From: Gammaproteobacteria bacterium
Lineage (GTDB): Bacteria > Pseudomonadota > Gammaproteobacteria > GCA-001735895
Direction: 5' to 3'
Assembly: GCA_027293245.1 (NCBI GenBank)
Contig: JAPUFZ010000092.1
Span: 1-6,014, forward strand
Length of the DNA: 6,014 nt
In this document: positions 1 to 6,014 of the stretch, in pieces
How positions within the stretch are numbered: position 1 is the stretch's first letter
Layout: each line of letters starts with the position of its first letter
Notes under the pieces: model-generated
What the model was told of the DNA's origin: nothing
The model's database searches: none
What the model saw: only the letters and a program-made list of their open reading frames with translations
Program-made: the position numbers and the translations under genes

Positions 1-1365
1 ATTCCAGAAGGTTTCGGTCCAGTTTCCGCCGGCAGCCCAGCCGATGGTGAACATCCAGTCGGCGGTGGGGCGGCCACTCCAGTAACTCGCACTCCAGGGT
101 ACTTTCATCCAGGTATTGCTCCAGTAGCCGTCGGCCGATGCACGCTTGACGGTAAGCTTAATGTTAGCTTTTTTAAGTGCCTCGACGTAGAGTTGGGTGG
201 CGTCGACTGCGCCTGCAAAGGCCGCGTCGGAGGCAGACATTTCCACATCGAGACTGCTGAGACCCGCCTGTTTGAGGTGCCACTTTGCTTTTTCTGGGTC
301 ATACTTGCGTTGTGGCAGGTTGGAGGCATGGTAGTTCTGCGAGGTACCAATCGGATGGTCGTTGCCAAGCGAGCCGTAGCCTCTCAATACAGTTTTCACA
401 AAGGCTTCGCGGTCAATGCCGAGTTTTAACGCCATGCGCACGTCGTTATTATCGAATGGCGCCTGGCGTACATCCATCGGGTAGGTGTAATGCTTGGTAC
501 CCGCGACCTGCAGAACACTGACCCCTGGCTTTCTGTCGAGCAGGTGGGCGGTCTTCAAATCACAGCGAACGATAGCATCAACCTGTCCGGTGGACATTGC
601 ATTCATGCGTGCCGCCGCGTCGTTGATGGCGATCACCTTGACTTCGTCGAAGTTACCTTCATCCGGCTTGAAGTAATTCGGGTTACGTACCAGGTCGGCG
701 CCAACGCCCGGTTCGAAACTCTTGAGGCTGTACGGGCCGGTACCGACGCCAGCATGCCAGTCAATCTTGCCCATACTGTCCGCTGGGCCAATGGTGATGT
801 GATAGTCGCTGAGCAGGTATGGAAAGTCAGCATTGCCACTTTCGAGTTTAAAAATGATGGTATTTTTATCATCTTTTCTGATCTCGCCCATAGACTCTGC
901 GACCGATTTAGCCGCCGAAGTGGCGTCTTCACCGCGGTGATGCTCTATCGAGGTAATAATGTCATCGGCGTCGAGAGTTTTGCCATTGTGGAAGGTAACA
1001 CCCTGGCGTACCTTGACGACCCAGGTCGCGGCGTCGGCGGAGGGCTCGAGGCTTTCAGCCAGTTCGGGTATGGCCTGGCCTTCGGCGTTGACTTCGGTGA
1101 CACAGTTGCGAACCGCGCCCTGCGCCAAATTGATCATAAAGCTGTCTGAATTGGTACCGGTATCAAAATTGTCGCCGGTATTGGCGGCGGGAATACCAAT
1201 GCGATAGGTGCCGCCTTTTTTAGGCGTCGCATAGGCTGCCTGGCTATAAAGCGCGGGTGCAATAGCTGCAAGTCCCATCGCGCCTGCCGCGGTGAGGAAC
1301 TCACGGCGGCCCATGCCGCCGTTAGTCACACGCTTTTGTAGTTTTTTGATTTCGTAATCTGACAT
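1..1365 (-). CDS. ABC transporter substrate-binding protein, family 5 (peptide/nickel type), Tat-exported, C-terminus cut by window edge
   Basis: Periplasmic receptor that would capture a peptide, opine, nickel chelate or similar ligand and hand it to an ABC permease of the Dpp/Opp class; the ligand cannot be read from sequence. The frame is open from the ATG at 1365 to base 1, giving 455 codons; family members are usually about 500-540 residues, so the last part is missing. Residues 19-25 (GRREFLT) form a twin-arginine motif followed by a hydrophobic Ala/Gly/Leu stretch and a likely cleavage site after AYA (residue 46), which indicates Tat export. Family 5 hallmarks are the ATW...FHNGK region (113-129), GTGPY (208-212), the FD...V.G.VDA-like segment near 255-264 (STGQVDAIV) and DVRMALKLGIDRE (308-320). 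The start is fixed by a strong upstream AGGAG. Permease and ATPase genes would be expected downstream, off the left edge. An internal Met18 start would shorten the n-region but keep the RR motif. Confidence 0.95.
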   Translation of the reverse strand, partial: MSDYEIKKLQKRVTNGGMGRREFLTAAGAMGLAAIAPALYSQAAYATPKKGGTYRIGIPAANTGDNFDTGTNSDSFMINLAQGAVRNCVTEVNAEGQAIPELAESLEPSADAATWVVKVRQGVTFHNGKTLDADDIITSIEHHRGEDATSAAKSVAESMGEIRKDDKNTIIFKLESGNADFPYLLSDYHITIGPADSMGKIDWHAGVGTGPYSLKSFEPGVGADLVRNPNYFKPDEGNFDEVKVIAINDAAARMNAMSTGQVDAIVRCDLKTAHLLDRKPGVSVLQVAGTKHYTYPMDVRQAPFDNNDVRMALKLGIDREAFVKTVLRGYGSLGNDHPIGTSQNYHASNLPQRKYDPEKAKWHLKQAGLSSLDVEMSASDAAFAGAVDATQLYVEALKKANIKLTVKRASADGYWSNTWMKVPWSASYWSGRPTADWMFTIGWAAGGNWTETFWN

Positions 1366-1371
1366 GATGTT

Positions 1372-1376
1372 CTCCT
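1372..1376 (-). promoter_or_regulatory. Ribosome binding site of the substrate-binding protein gene
   Basis: Read on the minus strand this is AGGAG, inside AGAGGAGA, six bases before the ATG at 1365. It is the best Shine-Dalgarno sequence in the window and decides the start in favour of Met1 over the internal Met18. It suggests high translation, as is usual for binding proteins that outnumber their permeases. Confidence 0.85.
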
Positions 1377-1446
1377 CTGGATTAACTATAAATTTATAAT
1401 TGTAACGCCTACTATTTCTGCGGGCTGAAACAGCAATTTATTATCT

Positions 1447-1464
1447 TATTGCCGATTGGCGATA
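1447..1464. repeat. Short inverted repeat in the gap between the protease and binding-protein genes
   Basis: The sequence TATTGCC, loop GATT, GGCGATA can form a 7-bp stem with one G-T pair. It lies 46 bases past the end of the small ORF and 81 bases before the binding-protein start, both read on the minus strand. Neither strand has a run of T after the stem, so it is not a convincing intrinsic terminator. It could be an operator, a weak 5'-leader hairpin, or chance. The surrounding bases 1381-1500 are AT-rich and plausibly hold the promoter of the binding-protein gene. Several -10-like hexamers occur (TACAAT, TATAAA, GATAAT on the minus strand), but none has a good -35 at 16-18 bp, so no promoter is called. 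Confidence 0.3.
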
Positions 1465-1510
1465 TTTAACCACGCTTGAGCAAGTATAGGAAGTATTTAA
1501 GCTATCCTGG

Positions 1511-1600
1511 CTATCCATACTGAGGTTCATTAACGCTCTCGAACAGGTGATCGGAACGATGAATTCCGAGCACCAGAACCCGAATTATTTCGTCGGTCAT
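1511..1600 (-). CDS. Possible 29-codon ORF overlapping the protease stop codon by ATGA
   Basis: An ATG at 1600 shares four bases (ATGA) with the TGA of the M16 protease gene and opens a frame ending at TAG (1511-1513). The peptide begins MTDEIIRVLVLGIHRSDHL and ends VNEPQYG. The ATGA junction is the arrangement typical of translationally coupled genes. No separate Shine-Dalgarno is seen, so translation would depend on reinitiation by ribosomes leaving the protease gene. The frame is open upstream only to a TAG at 1628-1630, so no longer protein is hidden here. The segment EIIRVLVLGIHRSDHLFE recalls, from memory only, the last strand of ParE/RelE-type toxins (pattern I.VLRVLHG..D..), but the body of such a toxin is absent. 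It may be a relic, a coupled micropeptide, or chance; no function is assigned. Confidence 0.2.
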   Translation of the reverse strand: MTDEIIRVLVLGIHRSDHLFESVNEPQYG

Positions 1601-4452
1601 TGGTAAGCCGGGAAAAAACGTTTTGCACTATCTCGAAAATTAACCGTCTGCTCAATAATCCTCGAATTCGCCAGTTTTAACGACTTTCTCTGGTCGACAT
1701 CGCGTGTTCCCGGACTTTTTATCAGCAGCATGCGTCGCTTCAATGGTGAAGTCAGCTGAGTAAAATACCGGCCGATATCCAGTTTCGACAATTTCTGGAT
1801 TTCATCGGTCAATCGCTGGCGTGAATCAAAATGAAAGCGTTTTAAATCTATTTCACGCCAATAACGGTTGGTGCGATCGGTCAGGCGCTTGTCCTGCTGC
1901 TGTACACGTGAAATCAGGCCTTGCTTTACCTGGTCGAACTCCGCTTCAGAAATCGCTTCCAGTTGCTCATCGAAGTCCTGTAAAAACTCATCCATCAGGG
2001 CATAGATCTGTGCCGGCTGGTGATCTGGACTCTGCACCGCGAGCACTAGTCCGGGTACTTCAAGTATATTCATCGGTGTGGCATAGACAACATAACCAAT
2101 CTGACTGGTGGTCCGTAGAAAAAAGGAGTAAGGCGATTTGATCAGCTGACTTAACAGGTAGAGCTTCGCTCGTTCACTTTCACTGCGCTGCCGGACTTGC
2201 AAGTACATAACCAGGGCAGAATCCGGGTGTTCAACATTCAGCGTGCGCAGGTAAGTAACCCCGTCGCTGAGCTCGCGTAACCGGGGTCTGGGGATTGCAC
2301 TTTGCAGTTTTGAGCTGACAAAGGTTTCGCGTAACTGTGCCTCCATCTCCTGGGTGCTGGTCATTTTACTATCACCATGAGCGAGTATGGTGATATTTAT
2401 GTTTTCGTAATAGTCATCGATAAAATCCCTGAGCTCACCTGGCGTGACCGAATCGATTTCCGCCAGTTGTTCCTGTTCGGTCCAGGAGGGATTCATCAAT
2501 AGACGATACAGTTCCCCGATTAACTGATCTGCAGGTGAATCTTTAGCAGTATTTTCCAGGTGACGCCTTAGCTCAGCTTTCACCAGTTCTAATTGACCAT
2601 CGTCAAAATCTGGTTGCTGCAGGGCTGCCAGTATTTCTGTTAGCAACTCATGTTGCTTGTCCTCGTATCCGCTCAACCTGACCGAATAGCCGCGTCCGTG
2701 CTGATACAGGCTGTAATTAACTCCGGCCAGTCGCGCCGGGTAGGAGACCTTGTTCAACTGGTTGTTGACAAGCTTGACATACAAATTGGTTAGCACAGCA
2801 TGCCGCGCCGAATTCCCGGCAATGGGAGACTGGATACTAAAATAAAATCCTGCACGAGGAGTGCCGAATGATTCATCGGCCTGATACCAGGTGTTAAAGC
2901 CGGTCTGGCTGGTGATTTGCATCGGAATATCGGACCCTTCCAGCCCAACCAGCAAATCCAGTCTATCGGAAATGAATGGATTTGGCGCCGGTAAACTAAG
3001 CCGCTTGTCTGGTTCCACCGATTGCCAGGCGGTTACCCACGGTCCGGGTATTGGATCAATCTCGAAATCGACTCCGTACCATGGCGTTACCCTGTTTGTT
3101 TGCAGGGTTTTCGAAATCACCGTCATGATCAGGTTATCCGGACGCAATTCATCCAGCAGTTCGCTGATTCGGTCTGGCCTGAAGTCCTCCTTAATATAGG
3201 GACCACGCAGCACGTCAACTATTTTGTAATCATGCATCCGTGAAGCCAGTGACATGACATAGCCGCCGGCATCGTGTTCCTGCCTGAATCGGAATGCCAT
3301 TTCTGCCAATTTTTGTTCTTGCCTGAATCGCCACTCTTCGATCCCCTCGCTTTTGACCAGAAGAATTTGGGAAAATAGCAATCGGCCAATCTCTTCCAGG
3401 TGCCCTAGTCCGGGCTCGGTCAGCCCAATACTGACGGTGTAACTGCCCTGAAACTCGTCCATATATCGCACCCCGGCAATCAAATTCTCCCCCCAGCCGA
3501 GCGACTTGAGCAGTGCCAGTAGCGATCCCTCGCCCTCATGACCTAGCAGGTTTGATATGTATTCGGCGGGTTTTGCAAGATACTCGCCTTCGACACTCGG
3601 AATCAGGAAAGTAAAACTGACGCGATTGACTTCTAGTTCCGGAACAAGCTTAAGCTGTACAGGCAACAATTCGCGATCATACAATGCCAGGTTAAATGAC
3701 TGAGCCTGGGCACTGGTATCTGCGACGGAAGAGAATTGATCGCGCACAATTGCCTCTAGCTGATCCAGTGACTCCCGCCCCAACACCACCAGGGTCATGA
3801 TCCTGGCCGAGTAATATTTCTGATAGAACTCAATCAGTGCCTCACGAGCACTTTCATTTTCCTTGTCAGCCAGTGTTTTTATCGAACCGACAGAAAACTG
3901 GGCATAGGGATGCTCCGGGTTAACCAGTTCACGACTTGCCGCCGATAATCTGCGCCCTTCATTTTTTAGCCGGGCCTGGTACTCGGAGTGTACGATGGCC
4001 CTTTCACGCTCTACGAATTTTTCATCAAAGGTCGGGTCGATAAAAAAATGTGCAAACCGATCCAGCGCGGGAATAAAGTAATCGGGGCTTATGTTGAAAA
4101 AATAATTGGTGTGATCAAACGACGTGTAAGCATTATTCGATCCACCATGATTTTGGATAAATCGCTGGTATTCACCCGCTTCCGGATATTTCCCGTTGCC
4201 GAGGAACAGCATATGTTCCAGAAAATGAGCCAGACCTAACCATTCTTCGGGATCACTGCCACTGCCAATATTGATATCGAGTGAGGCGGCGGATTTGTCC
4301 GTCTCGGGATCAGAAATTAATAATACCCGTAGCCCGTTTTCGAGCAGTAGCGGACGATAACTATTATCATCGGCGGGACTCTGGATAATCGTCTCCAGCG
4401 CCTGTAATGAGCAGGAAAACAACAGTAGTATTAGAACAGTAAATTTATTCAT
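1597..4452 (-). CDS. Secreted zinc metalloprotease, insulinase/pitrilysin family (M16A)
   Basis: Zinc endopeptidase expected to degrade short and medium peptides in the periplasm; closest well-known relative is E. coli pitrilysin (PtrA, about 962 residues), which the 951-residue length matches. The inverted zinc motif HFLEH gives ligands H76 and H80 and catalytic base E79; the third ligand is E157 and the supporting acid E150. The 77-residue H80-E157 spacing equals the H92-E169 spacing of pitrilysin. GHEGEGSLL (304-312) matches the substrate-exosite strand, and R780 and Y787 in LRTTSQIGY match the C-half Arg/Tyr pair of human insulin-degrading enzyme. Order: signal peptide, catalytic M16 domain (about 35-170), M16_C (about 195-375), middle domain (about 380-660), second C-terminal M16 unit (about 665-845), tail. 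The signal peptide is residues 1-18, cleaved after LQA, although LFSC at 11-14 could act as a poor lipobox. The Shine-Dalgarno is weak (AGG two bases before ATG). No frameshift is seen. Confidence 0.96.
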   Translation of the reverse strand: MNKFTVLILLLFSCSLQALETIIQSPADDNSYRPLLLENGLRVLLISDPETDKSAASLDINIGSGSDPEEWLGLAHFLEHMLFLGNGKYPEAGEYQRFIQNHGGSNNAYTSFDHTNYFFNISPDYFIPALDRFAHFFIDPTFDEKFVERERAIVHSEYQARLKNEGRRLSAASRELVNPEHPYAQFSVGSIKTLADKENESAREALIEFYQKYYSARIMTLVVLGRESLDQLEAIVRDQFSSVADTSAQAQSFNLALYDRELLPVQLKLVPELEVNRVSFTFLIPSVEGEYLAKPAEYISNLLGHEGEGSLLALLKSLGWGENLIAGVRYMDEFQGSYTVSIGLTEPGLGHLEEIGRLLFSQILLVKSEGIEEWRFRQEQKLAEMAFRFRQEHDAGGYVMSLASRMHDYKIVDVLRGPYIKEDFRPDRISELLDELRPDNLIMTVISKTLQTNRVTPWYGVDFEIDPIPGPWVTAWQSVEPDKRLSLPAPNPFISDRLDLLVGLEGSDIPMQITSQTGFNTWYQADESFGTPRAGFYFSIQSPIAGNSARHAVLTNLYVKLVNNQLNKVSYPARLAGVNYSLYQHGRGYSVRLSGYEDKQHELLTEILAALQQPDFDDGQLELVKAELRRHLENTAKDSPADQLIGELYRLLMNPSWTEQEQLAEIDSVTPGELRDFIDDYYENINITILAHGDSKMTSTQEMEAQLRETFVSSKLQSAIPRPRLRELSDGVTYLRTLNVEHPDSALVMYLQVRQRSESERAKLYLLSQLIKSPYSFFLRTTSQIGYVVYATPMNILEVPGLVLAVQSPDHQPAQIYALMDEFLQDFDEQLEAISEAEFDQVKQGLISRVQQQDKRLTDRTNRYWREIDLKRFHFDSRQRLTDEIQKLSKLDIGRYFTQLTSPLKRRMLLIKSPGTRDVDQRKSLKLANSRIIEQTVNFRDSAKRFFPAYQ

Positions 4453-4526
4453 TACCTGGTATTGGTTGGTGTTCAGTTCGTTGGTGAATATTTATTCGCA
4501 TTTGCTGCCTCGGTATCGATAATACT

Positions 4527-4538
4527 GTCAATATTGAC
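4527..4538. promoter_or_regulatory. Perfect 12-bp palindrome in the divergent promoter region, possible operator
   Basis: GTCAATATTGAC equals its own reverse complement. It lies in the 169-bp gap between two divergent genes and overlaps the -35 box TTGACC (4534-4539) of the rightward promoter. The mirrored half reads TTGACA on the minus strand (4531-4526), a consensus -35 box, but no good -10 follows at 16-18 bp in that direction. A dimeric repressor bound here would block the rightward promoter and could also affect the protease gene. The regulator is unknown. Confidence 0.45.
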
Positions 4539-4562
4539 CCCTTGCCAGCTGGCTTTTACAAT
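4534..4562 (+). promoter_or_regulatory. Sigma-70 type promoter for the SDR-like gene and AlkX/YcaQ gene
   Basis: The -35 box TTGACC (4534-4539) and -10 box TACAAT (4557-4562) are separated by exactly 17 bp, each one mismatch from consensus. Transcription would start near 4569, giving a 5' leader of about 50 nt before the ATG at 4622. It would drive the SDR-like gene and, by spacing, the downstream glycosylase gene. The overlapping palindrome suggests that it is repressible. Confidence 0.65.
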
Positions 4563-4609
4563 TGTACTCTGACCCGTTTTTTCACATTTGATTCAATCGT
4601 TAATTTCCT

Positions 4610-4613
4610 GGAG
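4610..4613 (+). promoter_or_regulatory. Ribosome binding site of the SDR-like gene
   Basis: GGAG lies eight bases before the ATG at 4622, in a favourable position. It supports this ATG as the start; the reading frame begins directly with the Rossmann first strand (MKVIVVGASG), as expected for the fold. Confidence 0.75.
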
Positions 4614-4621
4614 ATATAGAA

Positions 4622-5221
4622 ATGAAAGTAATAGTAGTAGGTGCAAGTGGCGCAGTCGGGCAGGCCGCAGTGGCGGGCCTGGGTGGCAGGCATGAGATTA
4701 TCGCGGTGGGTCGAAACAGCGGTGATATTCGGGTAGATATCGAAGACCTGGAAAGTGTCCGTAAAATGTACCAGCAGATCGGCAAGGCCGATGCAGTCAT
4801 CAGCGCTGTCGGGCACGGGCATTTTGGTTTAGTCGCGGAGATGAGTGGGGAACAATTCATGATGGGAATCAACCATAAGGTTTTGCCGCAGGTGAACCTG
4901 GTGCTGGAAGGTATCGCGCACATAAATGACGGTGGTTCGTTTACCCTGACCAGTGGTGTTTTGAACCGTGACCCTATCAGGGGCGGTTCTTGTGCCGCCG
5001 CGGCTAACGGCGCTATCGATGGCTTTATTGTGGGCGCGGCGGTCGATATGCCCAGGGGTATTCGAATCAATGCAATAAGCCCCGATCTGTTGCAGGTCTC
5101 GGTTGATCGATATGACGGATTCTTCCCGGGGCACGAGGTCGTTTCCTCGGAACGGGTCGGGTTAGCCTATAGTAAAAGCGTCGAAGGGGTCATTAGTGGT
5201 CAGGTGATTATCGTCGCCTGA
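4622..5221 (+). CDS. Short-chain dehydrogenase/reductase-fold protein without the usual active site (Lin1944-like)
   Basis: A 199-residue cytoplasmic Rossmann-fold protein, shorter than the 240-260 of classical SDRs. The nucleotide-binding loop is intact: GASGAVG (G7, G10, G13) after the first beta strand. The acidic VDIED segment (38-42) and the AVISAVGHG strand (58-66) also fit the fold, the latter standing in for the usual NNAG. The SDR Ser is at S111 (LTSG), but the Tyr and Lys of YxxxK, expected at 124 and 128, are Cys and Ala (SCAAAANGA). The following RIRINAISP-like strand (RGIRINAISP, 145-154) is normal. From established knowledge, the Lin1944-like SDR subgroup has this length and lacks the active-site residues, with no known function. 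It is therefore probably a dinucleotide-binding protein that is not a standard oxidoreductase. It leads an operon with the glycosylase gene 14 nt downstream. Confidence 0.9.
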   Translation: MKVIVVGASGAVGQAAVAGLGGRHEIIAVGRNSGDIRVDIEDLESVRKMYQQIGKADAVISAVGHGHFGLVAEMSGEQFMMGINHKVLPQVNLVLEGIAHINDGGSFTLTSGVLNRDPIRGGSCAAAANGAIDGFIVGAAVDMPRGIRINAISPDLLQVSVDRYDGFFPGHEVVSSERVGLAYSKSVEGVISGQVIIVA

Positions 5222-5235
5222 CTGACACACAGCCA

Positions 5236-6014
5236 ATGGTATCTCCCGGAAAACTTCGCCGCATAGCACTCAATCAACAGGGCTTGCTGAAGATCGATAG
5301 CTTCGGCCGCGGTAAGGCGGCGACCTTGCGTGTGGTCGAACACCTCGGTTACGTACAGATCGATACTATTTCGGTGGTTGCACGTGCCCATCACCACGTG
5401 CTGTGGTCGCGGGTATCTAACTATGCACCAAAGTTTCTCGACCAACTAGTCAAACAGCGCCAGCTATTTGAATACTGGTATCACGCCGCGTCCTGGTTAC
5501 CGATGCGTGATTATCGCTTTGCCCTGCCACGCATGGCCAGCATAAACGGTGATCGCAGCTGGTTTGAAAGCAGCGACAACAAATTGATCAATCATATCCT
5601 CGAGCGTGTTCGAGCTGAAGGTCCTTTACGGGCGCGTGATTTTGAGGATACACGAACCGGCAAGAAGCAATGGTGGGACTGGAAACCGGCCAAACAGGCA
5701 CTTGAGCAATTGTTCATGCAGGGCGAGTTAATGGTCAGCGGACGTAAAGGTTTTCAAAAGGTTTACGATCTCGCCGAGCGTGTATTACCGGACTGGGTCG
5801 ATACGCGTCATCCGGACATGGAGGAGTACGCCAGTTACCTGATCGATACTACGCTTGCCGCACATGGTTTTGCGACACAAAAAACAATAGCCTATTTGCG
5901 CAAGGGACAGGCATTACGTGATGCAATTAACGAACATTTAGAAGCCCGAATAGAAGCCGGAGTTCTAACCAGGTTCAAGCTGGGTGATAACAGTACAGCC
6001 TACGTAAACCCCGA
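5236..6014 (+). CDS. ycaQ: DNA glycosylase of the AlkX/YcaQ family (interstrand crosslink repair), C-terminus cut by window edge
   Basis: Winged-helix DNA glycosylase (HTH_42 family). E. coli AlkX (YcaQ) removes alkylated purines and unhooks nitrogen-mustard interstrand crosslinks by cutting the N-glycosidic bond. The window holds 259 codons of about 400 usual. The catalytic motif is QID (residues 41-43, in YVQIDTISVVAR), the Q-hydrophobic-D form of the AlkX branch rather than the Q-x-Q of the Streptomyces AlkZ branch. Other family marks are EYWYHAASWLP (79-89), GPLRARDFE (129-137), WWDWKPAK (146-153) with the LEQLFMQGEL helix, and KVYDLAERVLPDW (175-187). All align by eye with E. coli YcaQ. 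The ATG at 5236 is the first start after an in-frame TAG at 5194-5196; no Shine-Dalgarno precedes it. It lies 14 nt after the SDR-like stop, so translation probably relies on coupling to that gene, and transcription on its promoter. Confidence 0.93.
   Translation, partial: MVSPGKLRRIALNQQGLLKIDSFGRGKAATLRVVEHLGYVQIDTISVVARAHHHVLWSRVSNYAPKFLDQLVKQRQLFEYWYHAASWLPMRDYRFALPRMASINGDRSWFESSDNKLINHILERVRAEGPLRARDFEDTRTGKKQWWDWKPAKQALEQLFMQGELMVSGRKGFQKVYDLAERVLPDWVDTRHPDMEEYASYLIDTTLAAHGFATQKTIAYLRKGQALRDAINEHLEARIEAGVLTRFKLGDNSTAYVNP

Noticed and set aside
490..1149. 219-codon plus-strand open frame
   Set aside because: It lies wholly antisense to the substrate-binding protein, whose minus-strand frame shows family motifs throughout. 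The plus-strand translation resembles no family I know and has no ribosome binding site.
1447..1464. Hairpin considered as a terminator for the protease transcript
   Set aside because: The stem is short, has only three G-C pairs, and is not followed by a T tract on either strand. It is listed only as an inverted repeat.
4502..4531. Minus-strand TTGACA (4531-4526) considered as the protease promoter
   Set aside because: The bases 16-19 bp downstream read GCAGCA or CAGCAA, not a -10 box. The start of the protease transcript remains unplaced.
4600..5070. 156-codon minus-strand open frame opposite the SDR-like gene
   Set aside because: The translation is rich in Pro, Thr and Ala with no recognisable fold, and the plus-strand frame has a promoter, a ribosome binding site and Rossmann motifs.
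5355..5850. Repeated GATCGATACTA at about 5358 and 5841
   Set aside because: Both copies lie in frame in the glycosylase gene as IDT codons in unrelated parts of the protein; two copies this short are most likely coincidence.

Overview
The window looks like ordinary chromosome from a Gram-negative proteobacterium, most likely a gammaproteobacterium. The reasons are a pitrilysin-size exported M16 protease, a Tat-dependent solute-binding protein, an E. coli-like AlkX/YcaQ glycosylase and moderate GC content. Taxonomy is an inference from gene content only. There is no rRNA, tRNA, CRISPR array, insertion sequence or phage signature.

Layout. (1) Bases 1-1365, minus strand: the first 455 codons of a family 5 (peptide/nickel/opine type) ABC-transporter substrate-binding protein with a twin-arginine signal; its C-terminus runs off the left edge. 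(2) Bases 1366-1596: an AT-rich gap with the ribosome binding site of that gene, a small hairpin, and a possible 29-codon ORF that overlaps the end of the next gene by an ATGA junction. (3) Bases 1597-4452, minus strand: a complete 951-residue secreted zinc protease of the insulinase/pitrilysin (M16A) family with all expected zinc, catalytic and exosite motifs. (4) Bases 4453-4621: a divergent intergenic region with a good sigma-70 promoter reading right, whose -35 box overlaps a perfect 12-bp palindrome. (5) Bases 4622-5221, plus strand: a 199-residue Rossmann protein of the short-chain dehydrogenase fold that lacks the catalytic Tyr and Lys. (6) Bases 5236-6014, plus strand: the first 259 codons of an AlkX/YcaQ-type DNA glycosylase, 14 nt behind the dehydrogenase-like gene and probably in the same transcript.

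Functionally, the left half concerns the periplasm: peptide or related oligomer binding for uptake, and peptide degradation. The two minus-strand genes are 231 nt apart and need not share a transcript. The right half is a short operon that pairs a probably non-catalytic nucleotide-binding protein with a DNA-repair enzyme. I found no clearly new system. The items most worth a second look are the palindrome in the divergent promoter, the pairing of an active-site-less SDR with a glycosylase, and the overlapping small ORF.
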